Below are positions 1 to 8,318 of a stretch of 20,893 nucleotides of DNA, piece after piece. The stretch covers positions 1-20,893 of the forward strand of contig CANHKJ010000021.1 in the NCBI GenBank assembly GCA_947460915.1, given 5' to 3'. The notes under the pieces are model-generated. The model had not been told where the DNA came from. It worked only from the letters and a program-made list of their open reading frames with translations, and did no database searches. The translations under genes were made by a program, and so were the position numbers. This DNA comes from Verrucomicrobiia bacterium. Lineage in GTDB: Bacteria; Verrucomicrobiota; Verrucomicrobiia; Verrucomicrobiales; Akkermansiaceae. The first letter of the stretch is position 1; every line of letters begins with the position of its first letter.

Positions 1-438
1 ATTTACCGTGTATTGGTTGATCGCGAATGTCGCAGTCACGCTGAGATTTGCTACGATGTTCGTATCCGTTCGCGCAGCTGTTAGAACTCCGTCGCTCCAA
101 GAAACGAAGCGATAGCCAAGATTCGGAACCGCAGTCACAGTGCTGGCGTTTGATCCGTGATTGACAGTTTGCGCAGCATTTCCCGTGAGCGTTCCGTTTG
201 CTCCAGCGGTGTAATTTACCGTGTATTGGTTGATCGCGAATGTCGCAGTCACGCTGAGATTTGCTACGATGTTCGTATCCGTTCGCGCAGCTGTTAGAAC
301 GCCATCACTCCAAGAAACGAAGGAGTAACCAGCATTAGGCACGGCAGTCACAGCGCTGGCATTTGAGCCATGAATGATTATTTGAGGAGTAAGTCCAGAA
401 ATCGATCCGTTTGCCGCGGCAATGTAGCTTACATTGTA
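1..438 (-). repeat. Tandem 213-bp (71-residue) InlB B-like repeats within the giant gene
   Basis: Two complete units (438-226 and 225-13) and the start of a third (12-1) lie in frame. Each unit encodes 71 residues with the pattern HGSNAS, TAVPN.GY.FVSWSDG and ATFAINQ, typical of divergent InlB B-repeats found in adhesins. Bases 1-87 and 214-300 are identical, while the rest of each unit has diverged. This points to recent duplication or gene conversion. The array probably continues beyond the left edge. Confidence 0.85.
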
Positions 439-3400
439 AGTGGGTGGTGCTATCGCAACAACAGACAGTCGCAATCCGGGAGTCGGACCTCCGTTGTAGG
501 TGCTCGTCCATCCACGATCTGAGGGAAGACTGGGAAGACTGATTGTGCTAAATGTCCCAGAGCGAGTCGCGCAGGTGACGACATCGAAAACATTGCCGAC
601 CACGGGCACGAAGCCAGAAGCCAGGGAAACTTGAAGAGTCCCATTGAGGGTAGCGGTACCTACGACGGCAACTTGATCATGGCTACTCCCGGGGTTAGTG
701 CCATTGAGAGTGATTTGGGTGCTAGAACCTACAGCTTGGCTCAGCGTCCCGACATTCATTACTGCGATGCCGTCGATGCCAGGGGAGAGAATACCACTCT
801 GGCTAACCGTGCCCTGAATGGTTCCCGTGCCTGAAAGCCTTGCACCGGATTGGATGGTGACTCCACTTGCGAGAGTTCCCGTCACCGCGAGTTCTCCAGC
901 ACTCACAGTGAAAGCACCCGTATGCGTGGAGGTGGAGGAAACTAACATCCTCCCCGCGCCGGATTTCGTGATGGCGGCAGTGTTGGTGATCGGACCGCTC
1001 ATCACGAGATCATGAGAGGCCGGGCCGTTGGCCACATTGATCGACCAAGTGCCAACCGCATTGAATGGGGCATCGACCACCGTAGCATCATCTGCCGCAT
1101 TAACAGTAAATACACTGTTGTTTCCAGTACGCGAACGCAGGTCGCCACCACCACCTACGGTGTTAGCAATGGTGCCAGCAGTGCAAGCGATATCGTCCAC
1201 ATACGTTTCCGCCGTGAGTAGAAAAGTCCCACCATTCAGCGTGAAATCGCGATTAGGGTCAGGTGAGCCACCAAAACTGTGCGAGTTCACGTTAATCGCC
1301 GTAGCTCCTGAATTGACCGTGAGCATTCCTGTTCCGCCAACGTTCCCTGCATACCAGCCACCGCCACTGATTCGCAAAGTTCCACCGTTGACAATGAGGC
1401 CTCCGGTCATCGAGCCCACAGTTGACAATTCCAATGTTCCGGGACCAGTTTTGGTTAGGTTAGTTGAGCCAGCCAACGCACCACTGACAAGTAATGTGCG
1501 ACCAGTGCCCACCGACCATTCCTGCGCTGCCGAGACAGTGACCCCCGAGGAAATTGTTAGATCGGCAGCAGCAGGCAGCATTTCAATACCGCCAGAAAGA
1601 GTGAGTATATTATTTCCGATCGATACGTTACCCGCGGGATCGAGTACAACGACACGAGAGATCGATTGGTTACCGTCGAGAGAAGTTGCAAGGTTGGAGA
1701 GAGAGTCTCCATCAAAAATGATCGCATCATTCGAATCAGGAACGGCAACTGCATTCCAGTTGCTGGCAGCTGACCAAAGATTGCTTGAAGAACCATTCCA
1801 TACTTTCAAATCACTTGCGCTTTGCGGAATGAGAGAGAGAGTCACGGTGGCAAGTTCGGAATTGAGCGCTCCGTCATTGACGCGAAAAGTGAAACGATCA
1901 ATCCCAGAGGCACCAGAAAATGGTGTGTAAACAATGTTCGGCGCTGTGCCGCTGAGCGTGCCCTTGGTAGGATTCGAGATGATCGAGTAACTCAGAGCTG
2001 ATGATTCAAAATCCTGTGCGGTGAGCGCAATATCCGTGAATGAGCCACCGAAAACCACCAGCGTCTGGCTATTCGCAATGGGAGCGTAGTTGGCAGGAGG
2101 ATGGGCAAGATTATCGAGCGTACCACCTTCTTGATATTCCAGAATCGCCCCCGGAAGTGGGGCCGAACCATTGACGGGGGCAGACCAGACGCCGGTCGAT
2201 TTCCAATTCCACGTGATCGCCGCATTGTCACCGCCACCACCTTCCTTGTGCATAAGTTCAATGTAGTAGCGCTGCCCCGCCACAAGAGCGATCTGTTGCG
2301 AGACGCTTTCATCACTCGTGGAGGTAGGCCAACTACGAGATGTGCGATAAGTGCTTTCTTTCGCAATCAGCACGCGACCAGAGCGCAAATCGTTTGTCGA
2401 AAGCCAGAGTTCGGCGGCATCGTCGCAAGCGATGTAAAAACGATAGTTGCCTGTTTGCGGCGGAGTGATCCACCCGCTCCAACGCTGACCGTAGTTATCG
2501 GCAAAGTTGGATGGTGCCTCGCCGCTAGTGATCGAGCCTCCCACAGCAGGAAATGCAGGATAACCTGCGGAAGACGTTAGACTGCTGACAGTGCTACCGC
2601 TGATTCCCGTGAACACATCACGCCACAGTCCTCCCCAACGAAAGGTGCCCACGCCATTTACCGTGAGCGTTGCAGCGTCACTGGTCGTTGTGCCAGCGAG
2701 ATTGGTGATAACGCAGTCATAATCGCCAGCCGAACCAGCAGATACCGAGTCGATGGTATAAGAAGGGTTGGTTGATGGAGCCCCCACCGCGACGCCATTT
2801 CTACGCCACTGATAGACTAGCGGAGCAGTGCCCGCAGCATTGATGCTCAGGGTCACAGAATCCCCCTGATCGGCCGTTTGACCCGTCGGTTGTGCGAGGA
2901 TGTAAGGAGAAACATCGGCAGGAGGCGTGGTAGTGTTGACGACAATGTCATATGGCTCGTTGAGAACGTAGGAACCTCGGGTGACCTGAAGATTGACGCG
3001 ATAGGTACCAGCCTGACTGACACTTACGGTTGTATCTGCGAGAGAAGGAGAACCGAAACTGACGGGAGAAGGTCCGCTGACGTGAGTCCACTGTGCCGTA
3101 TAGCCAGCGGGTGCGATGACGGCTCCAGCTACATCCGTGATATCCAAATCGAAAGAGTGACTCAGGCCGCCACTGAGAACCACACGTCGTGCTTCGATCG
3201 CGGGCCAAGAGTTGACCGGCGAGCGCATCCACGCATGTATGCGAGAAGCGTTGGGAGCGGGAAATCCAGGTAGGTTCCCCGTGCGAATGGCCACAGGTAT
3301 CGCAGAATTGATGATGGCGACATTGGCGTTGTCCAAATAGCTGTCTCCACCATTGTTCTGACGACCCGGAAAATAAGCGATCGATCCATCTGGTTTGCGT

Positions 3401-4827
3401 GCGAGAGCTGGATAGAGCCGAGTGTTTTCTTGGAAGAATCGCTCTTGTCGATCACTCAGGAATGGCATGGCAAGTTGCGATAAAGCGACACCACCCAGCG
3501 TGTAAGCGTGCGCGTGTTGCTGCCGAAACCAGCGTCGTGTGAAATAGTCCGCCTGCCGCGCGAGCTTGTTGGTATCATCGGCATTGGCCGCCATCCCATA
3601 GATATTCCAGCCAGCAAAACAACCAGGAGTGCGCCCAGCACTATCCCAACCGCTCTGTGTTCCAACGTAACCGATATTGCCGTCATCCCCTCCGCCATTG
3701 GTCGTAGTGGCAGCTTTAACGTAGTCCCAACAAATGCGAAATTTCTGTTCAATCGTAGGCTGAACCAGTCCTGCATTGTAGGTAAAGGCATTGATCGAAA
3801 GCCCTAAGTTGGCATTCATATTTGCACCCGCATTTTTTAGCAGAGCGAGGGCAGGAAGCGCGTGGGCATTGATGATGTTGAGTGCTCCGGTACCATTGTA
3901 GTGGGAATAGTCGCCTGCAACGCCACCATGCCCCATCCGCCCAATGCCTCCGCCAAGAACGTGAGGAATGCCAGGGTCATCGTATTGAGCCCAGTGCTGA
4001 ATCCGATGCGCGATGGCTTCAGCAGCTCGTTGAACCACTGCATTCGTCGTCGTATCGCCCGTTTTGGATCGATAGATGGCCAGAAACATCGCACTAGAAC
4101 AAACATCCCAATTTTCCAAACCCGGACTCACATAGGAGGGGTTGGCCACCACATCGGTTCCATTCCAGTAGTATGACTCCGCAGGTTCGAGCACACGGGT
4201 GTTGATGTAATTTTCACAGCGAGTCCGAAGTTTATTGATCGAGTTGCGAAATGGATTCGATCCGCTAGTCTGATTCCAATCAGGATGAGCCAGTAAAATC
4301 ATACCAAACCATCCGCTATTGTATCCAAAGTCGGCGCTGGAACTGGCCTGAACTTTGGCGTGCACTTGATCGCAGTTCCATTCAAACATCGCCGCCGTCT
4401 TACCGTTATTCACTGGCCAAGCTGGCCCGAGAGTGCCAGCGGCATTCAAGCTGAGATTCAGATTAATGCCACCGACGCCGCTGCGGATCACCTGAAGATT
4501 CAAGGCCCCGCCATTTCCTTCCGCACGATCCACGGCCATTGCGAGATCCTGAATAGCACCCACAAAACCACTACCGTCATCGGTGGATGTAGTAGTAAAC
4601 GCAATTCCATCAGCCCCCTTGATCAAGTCTCCTGGTTGAAGTCCCGCCACAGCGCCTGGCCCACCAGCCGTGACCGAGGTTACGGAAACGAGTCCAGTCC
4701 CAGGAACAATATCACCCACGCCACCGATGCCACCCAGCGGAATATCAATCGCCGCGACCGCCCCAACAGAAAGAAGGGATACCAAAAAAGCAGAAACGAC
4801 AGGAGAAAAAATTCGGGGGAACCTCAT
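1..4827 (-). CDS. Giant secreted multidomain protein, PDZ + DUF6288-like + Ig + PA14 + beta-strand repeats (3' end beyond window)
   Basis: The frame is open for 1609 codons from the ATG at 4827 to the left edge, so the C-terminus is missing. An in-frame TAA just upstream fixes the start. A Sec signal peptide (about residues 1-26, ending AVAA) is followed by a PDZ-like domain (about 35-125, with GLQPGDLIKGADG). Next comes a Trp/Tyr/His-rich, probably alpha-helical domain (about 140-530) resembling the DUF6288 family, whose activity is unknown. Then follow a PKD-like segment (531-630), an Ig domain (about 637-720), a PA14 domain (about 726-905, RWSGWITPPQTGNYRFYIA), a cadherin-like domain (about 910-1000), autotransporter-associated beta-strand repeats (about 1010-1455, TKTGPGTLELS) and InlB-like repeats from 1464. 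PA14 and Ig domains usually bind glycans or give spacing, so a cell-surface or secreted role is inferred. It is divergent from the beta-helix hydrolase. The domain calls come from reading motifs; the DUF6288 name is the least certain. Confidence 0.85.
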   Translation of the reverse strand, partial: MRFPRIFSPVVSAFLVSLLSVGAVAAIDIPLGGIGGVGDIVPGTGLVSVTSVTAGGPGAVAGLQPGDLIKGADGIAFTTTSTDDGSGFVGAIQDLAMAVDRAEGNGGALNLQVIRSGVGGINLNLSLNAAGTLGPAWPVNNGKTAAMFEWNCDQVHAKVQASSSADFGYNSGWFGMILLAHPDWNQTSGSNPFRNSINKLRTRCENYINTRVLEPAESYYWNGTDVVANPSYVSPGLENWDVCSSAMFLAIYRSKTGDTTTNAVVQRAAEAIAHRIQHWAQYDDPGIPHVLGGGIGRMGHGGVAGDYSHYNGTGALNIINAHALPALALLKNAGANMNANLGLSINAFTYNAGLVQPTIEQKFRICWDYVKAATTTNGGGDDGNIGYVGTQSGWDSAGRTPGCFAGWNIYGMAANADDTNKLARQADYFTRRWFRQQHAHAYTLGGVALSQLAMPFLSDRQERFFQENTRLYPALARKPDGSIAYFPGRQNNGGDSYLDNANVAIINSAIPVAIRTGNLPGFPAPNASRIHAWMRSPVNSWPAIEARRVVLSGGLSHSFDLDITDVAGAVIAPAGYTAQWTHVSGPSPVSFGSPSLADTTVSVSQAGTYRVNLQVTRGSYVLNEPYDIVVNTTTPPADVSPYILAQPTGQTADQGDSVTLSINAAGTAPLVYQWRRNGVAVGAPSTNPSYTIDSVSAGSAGDYDCVITNLAGTTTSDAATLTVNGVGTFRWGGLWRDVFTGISGSTVSSLTSSAGYPAFPAVGGSITSGEAPSNFADNYGQRWSGWITPPQTGNYRFYIACDDAAELWLSTNDLRSGRVLIAKESTYRTSRSWPTSTSDESVSQQIALVAGQRYYIELMHKEGGGGDNAAITWNWKSTGVWSAPVNGSAPLPGAILEYQEGGTLDNLAHPPANYAPIANSQTLVVFGGSFTDIALTAQDFESSALSYSIISNPTKGTLSGTAPNIVYTPFSGASGIDRFTFRVNDGALNSELATVTLSLIPQSASDLKVWNGSSSNLWSAASNWNAVAVPDSNDAIIFDGDSLSNLATSLDGNQSISRVVVLDPAGNVSIGNNILTLSGGIEMLPAAADLTISSGVTVSAAQEWSVGTGRTLLVSGALAGSTNLTKTGPGTLELSTVGSMTGGLIVNGGTLRISGGGWYAGNVGGTGMLTVNSGATAINVNSHSFGGSPDPNRDFTLNGGTFLLTAETYVDDIACTAGTIANTVGGGGDLRSRTGNNSVFTVNAADDATVVDAPFNAVGTWSINVANGPASHDLVMSGPITNTAAITKSGAGRMLVSSTSTHTGAFTVSAGELAVTGTLASGVTIQSGARLSGTGTIQGTVSQSGILSPGIDGIAVMNVGTLSQAVGSSTQITLNGTNPGSSHDQVAVVGTATLNGTLQVSLASGFVPVVGNVFDVVTCATRSGTFSTISLPSLPSDRGWTSTYNGGPTPGLRLSVVAIAPPTYNVSYIAAANGSISGLTPQIIIHGSNASAVTAVPNAGYSFVSWSDGVLTAARTDTNIVANLSVTATFAINQYTVNYTAGANGTLTGNAAQTVNHGSNASTVTAVPNLGYRFVSWSDGVLTAARTDTNIVANLSVTATFAINQYTVN

Positions 4828-4890
4828 AGCATTCAGTGTTAGTTAAAAGTTCATTAATAAAATATCCAAATCCTCAAGAACGACTTCATA

Positions 4891-4919
4891 GGTTTAGCGA
4901 ATCAGATCACTGATGTCAA
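4891..4919 (-). promoter_or_regulatory. Candidate sigma-70-type promoter of the giant gene
   Basis: On the minus strand a perfect TTGACA (4919-4914) is followed after 17 bp by TAAACC (4896-4891), which matches only 3 of 6 consensus -10 bases. It would give a 5' leader of about 57 nt. The spacer holds a 14-bp inverted repeat, ATCAG-ATCA-CTGAT (4901-4914), in an operator-like position. The rest of 4828-5128 shows no gene, and no Shine-Dalgarno is visible before the 4827 ATG. Confidence 0.3.
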
Positions 4920-5128
4920 CACTAGTACACATGAAATTTGTTTGGTGCTTGAGATCATGATAAAACACACTAGCTCAGGCTTAGCCAATCACCAGAGGCA
5001 TAGCTGCATCTAACCGCAGATTTCATCTCAGTAAGTAGCCCTGCTGGTCCAAGAGATCCCATACCGCATGCCTAACAATCAATAAATCCATCAGCGAAAG
5101 ACCACTTCCACAAAATTCCTTACACGCT

Positions 5129-5527
5129 CTTCCTAACTTGGAATATCGCCTTCCTAACTTGGAATATCGCCTTCCTGACTTGGAATATTGCCTTCCTAAC
5201 TTGGAATATTGCCTTCCTAACTTGGATTATCGCCTTCCTGACTTGGAATATTGCCTTCCTGACTTGGATTATCGCCTTCCTGACTTGGAATATTGCCTTC
5301 CTAACTTGGAATATTGCCTTCCTAACTTGGAATATTGCCTTCCTGACTTGGATTATTGCCTTCCTGACTTGGAATATTGCCTTCCTGACTTGGAATATTG
5401 CCTTCCTAACTTGGATTATTGCCTTCCTAACTTGGATTATTGCATTCCTGACTTGGATTATCGCCTTCCTGACTTGGACTATCACCTTCCTGACTTGGAC
5501 TATCACCTTCCTGACTTGAAATATAGT
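5129..5527. repeat. Minisatellite: 19 head-to-tail copies of a 21-bp unit
   Basis: Nineteen 21-bp units follow one another without any insertion or deletion; the last (5507-5527) is degenerate. On the plus strand each unit starts CTTCCTRACT and ends TGGAHTATYGC. Variation is almost confined to unit positions 7 (A/G), 15 (A/T/C) and 19 (T/C). The array lies between two divergent genes, ending about 104 bp before the beta-helix gene. Because 21 is a multiple of 3, several frames stay open. The plus frame has only a TTG start (5138) and the minus frame only a GTG start (5506), with no convincing ribosome site. It is annotated as a non-coding repeat, with a coding reading kept as a possibility. 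Twenty-one bp is about two helical turns, so all units face the same side of the DNA. Confidence 0.95.
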
Positions 5528-5631
5528 TCCATACGTGAGGAACAGCGTCTCCCAGCGATGGAAAAGAAATCAATTGCAAATCTCCTCTGCTTATTGGATA
5601 CCGTTACCGATCACACGATCGCCTATTCCCC

Positions 5632-8274
5632 ATGAAAACACTCCAACTTTCCGTTTTTTCTTTAATCTTGTTGCTACCAGGATTTGGTGGGGACATTTTG
5701 CTTTCTCCTAATGGCCCCATCCGCACAGTGATTGCAGCGCGTGATGCGGCTCGGTCGGCGCCGAAACCTGTGCGAATTATCATCGCTGAGGGCACGTATC
5801 CGATCACCGAATCACTCTCGCTTGGACCAGAGGATTCTCAGGTGACTTGGAGTGGAAAAAACGCAGTTTTCACAGCGGGGAAATTGATTACGGGCTGGAC
5901 CCAAATGGATGGCGGATTGTGGAAAGCGACGCTGCCGGACAAGACTTGGAAATTTGAACAACTTTGGATCGATGGACGTCGCGCCACACTAGCCCGCTCT
6001 CCGAACAAGGGGTTTTATCATATCACTGAAGCCGTGGGTGCTGATGTATTTCCTGATCTCACCACGGAAATGAACTTCCATGCCTTTAGCATTCCGCCGG
6101 AGCAGTTCGATGTGCTCAAGACGCTTCCGCAAGCGGAGCGAGATGATGTTTTGCTGACGGTGACCCATGCGTGGGCCGTGGGGCAGTGTCGCATCAAGGC
6201 ACTACACGATGAAACACTAGCGGTGCAAATCAAAGGTCGCTCTCGTTATCCGTTCGTCGAGTTCGAGCCCGATCAACGATTCTGGATGGAAAATTTCCGC
6301 GCCGCCCTTGATACGCCGGGCGAATGGTTTCTCGATAAAACAAAAGGCGAGTTGTTCTACTACCCACTGCCCAGCGAGGACATGACGAAGGCCACAGTCA
6401 TTGCTCCCGTGGTGGAAAAATTCATCGTCGCAAAAGGTGTGAGCGATTTGCGATTTGAGGGCATTTCGTTCCAACATAGCCAACATCTCTATCCAGCCGA
6501 TGGCTTGCATGATGGTCAAGCGGCGACGACCAGTGATGGCAGCATTGAGATCGAAGACAGTCGCGGCATTCACTTTGAAAATTGTGAAATTGCCCATACT
6601 GGGCTTCACGGCATTTGGTTCAAAAATGGTTGTGCGGATTCGACGGTGAAACATTGCCATCTACACGATCTCGGTGGCGGTGGTGTCTATGTCGGTGAAA
6701 CAGCACGCCCTGCGGATGCGCGCGTGAATCTTAACATCGTCATCGATGACTGCATCATCCAGCACGGTGGGCGCTTGCACCCGAGTGCTTGTGGCGTCGT
6801 TTTTACTCACACCCAAAAATGCGCGGTCACTCATTGTGACATTGGTGATTTTTACTACACTGGAGTGAGTGCAGGTTGGAACTGGGGATATGGTGACACG
6901 GCCTCGCGTGAGACATTGGTCGAGAACAATCACATCCATCACCTCGGCTGGGCCTACCTCAGCGACATGGGTGGTTACTACGGCCTCGGCACCTCGCCAG
7001 GCACCATTGTTCGCGGCAATAACATTCACCACATTGCCAGCCATCGTTACGGTGGATGGGGGCTCTACAATGACGAAGGCAGTGCCGATACCTTGATGGA
7101 AAATAACCTCGTGCACGATACCTGGAACGCGGGCTTCCACCAGCACTACGGCTACTTTAATACCGTGCGCAACAACATCTTTGCGTTCGGAAAATCAGCA
7201 CAGATCCAAGCCTCACGGAACGAAGCACGACTTCGGTTTCGCTACATCAACAACATCGTGATCTGGGAGTCGGCATCGCCTTTGCTCGATGGCGGTGACT
7301 GGAACTGGAAACATTTCGAAAAAACCGAGCGCGGCGATCCCCTAGACAGCTTGGTATTTCGCAGTAACCTCTACTGGACCACCGATGGAAAAATGCCTAC
7401 CAAGCTGTGCCAATCATTCTATACTTGGGATGAGTGGCGTGCGCTCGGACGCGATCAAGATAGTCAATTTTCCGACCCAATGTTCGAGAACGTTGCTCAG
7501 CGCGATTTTCGTCTGAAACCTGGCTCGCCCGCAGTAAATCTCGGCTTCAAGCCCTGGGATCTCACTCTAGCAGGTGTGCGCAAATCAGATCCAAGCTGGC
7601 AACAAATCGCGGCGAAAGGTCACCACTACCCGACGTGGGAAGCTGATGCCAAACCGTGGCCGGCTCCACTTTATCAAGTTGATCAAAACTTTGAACGCGC
7701 CGCTCTAGGCAGCATCGGCATTCGCAATGCCAAATATGCGCAACAAAACAAAGGCGAAAGCATCGGCGTAACTGACGAACTTGGCTCGCCAATCGGCGTG
7801 GCCTCACAGCGCTGCCTCAAAGTACAAGACGCACCTGGTTTAAAAAACAGCTTCGATCCCGTGCTCGATATCTACCCCCAGTGGCAAGAGTCTGGCACCT
7901 TTCACATCATTTTTGACGTCATGGCTCAGCCCGATGCCGACTGGTTTTTCGAGATGCGCAACAAAGCCGATGAGTTTGCAGCTGGGCCCTATCTGCGTTG
8001 GCAAAAAGGAGCACTCGTTGCCAACAATGCGGACAGCCAAAAACTTATCGACCTCAAGGCAGGCGAATGGATTCGCGTGGAAATCATCGCCAAGACAGGA
8101 GCCAGCAAGTATGATGTCACCATCACCCGTGAGGACGGCAGCAAGAACGAGTTCAAAAACATCCCCTGCAAATCCAATTGGGACAGCGCGCACTACCTAC
8201 TCTTCAGCGGCATTGGTACCGCCAAGGCAGCATATTTCATCGATAACATCAAGCTTCACCGCAGCGGTGATTGA
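5632..8274 (+). CDS. Secreted right-handed beta-helix glycoside hydrolase-like protein (GH141-like)
   Basis: The 880-residue product begins with a short Sec signal peptide (about residues 1-20, hydrophobic core SVFSLILLLPGFGG). Its N-terminal part has features seen in GH141/GH120-type beta-helix proteins: SPNGPIRTVIAARDAARSA, the segment TAGKLITGW, then QLWIDGRRATLARSP. Parallel beta-helix coils follow (about residues 270-580), rich in N-H/N-N turns, with conserved-looking LSDMGGYYGLG near residue 443 and GLYNDEGSAD near 479. Residues about 690-880 look like a separate beta-sandwich (FHIIFDVMAQPDADWFFEMR). GH141 members act on fucose- or xylose-containing glycans; the substrate here is unknown. 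It is convergent with the TetR gene, 44 bp apart. No Shine-Dalgarno precedes the ATG. The fold is confident; the family number is an inference. Confidence 0.85.
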   Translation: MKTLQLSVFSLILLLPGFGGDILLSPNGPIRTVIAARDAARSAPKPVRIIIAEGTYPITESLSLGPEDSQVTWSGKNAVFTAGKLITGWTQMDGGLWKATLPDKTWKFEQLWIDGRRATLARSPNKGFYHITEAVGADVFPDLTTEMNFHAFSIPPEQFDVLKTLPQAERDDVLLTVTHAWAVGQCRIKALHDETLAVQIKGRSRYPFVEFEPDQRFWMENFRAALDTPGEWFLDKTKGELFYYPLPSEDMTKATVIAPVVEKFIVAKGVSDLRFEGISFQHSQHLYPADGLHDGQAATTSDGSIEIEDSRGIHFENCEIAHTGLHGIWFKNGCADSTVKHCHLHDLGGGGVYVGETARPADARVNLNIVIDDCIIQHGGRLHPSACGVVFTHTQKCAVTHCDIGDFYYTGVSAGWNWGYGDTASRETLVENNHIHHLGWAYLSDMGGYYGLGTSPGTIVRGNNIHHIASHRYGGWGLYNDEGSADTLMENNLVHDTWNAGFHQHYGYFNTVRNNIFAFGKSAQIQASRNEARLRFRYINNIVIWESASPLLDGGDWNWKHFEKTERGDPLDSLVFRSNLYWTTDGKMPTKLCQSFYTWDEWRALGRDQDSQFSDPMFENVAQRDFRLKPGSPAVNLGFKPWDLTLAGVRKSDPSWQQIAAKGHHYPTWEADAKPWPAPLYQVDQNFERAALGSIGIRNAKYAQQNKGESIGVTDELGSPIGVASQRCLKVQDAPGLKNSFDPVLDIYPQWQESGTFHIIFDVMAQPDADWFFEMRNKADEFAAGPYLRWQKGALVANNADSQKLIDLKAGEWIRVEIIAKTGASKYDVTITREDGSKNEFKNIPCKSNWDSAHYLLFSGIGTAKAAYFIDNIKLHRSGD

Positions 8275-8318
8275 TCCCTGCGATGCATGTTTGGCTCAAA
8301 GAAAAACGAACGAACAAA

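Noticed and set aside
1028..1930. 300-codon plus-strand open frame
   Set aside because: It is antisense to the beta-strand-repeat part of the giant gene, is Pro/Val/Ser-rich with no recognisable domain, and the minus frame is continuous and makes sense throughout.
4360..4842. 160-codon plus-strand open frame over the start of the giant gene
   Set aside because: It lies opposite a convincing signal peptide and PDZ domain; its translation has no domain-like pattern.
5129..5527. CRISPR array
   Set aside because: The units are directly adjacent, with no unique spacers and no cas genes nearby.
5574..5602. TTGCAA - 17 bp - GATACC as promoter of the beta-helix gene
   Set aside because: It matches only 4 and 3 of 6 consensus bases, which is expected by chance in sequence of this composition.
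5138..5635. 165-codon plus frame through the minisatellite
   Set aside because: It starts at TTG, every common variant changes the amino acid, and it runs into the start of the beta-helix gene. The open frame is explained by the 21-bp period.
6661..7146. 161-codon minus-strand frame inside the beta-helix gene
   Set aside because: It is a shadow of a well-supported coding region, with no start context or domain.
8256..8270. Inverted repeat TCACC-GCAGC-GGTGA as a bidirectional terminator between the convergent genes
   Set aside because: It lies within the last codons of the beta-helix gene, the stem is only 5 bp, and no U-tract follows on either strand.
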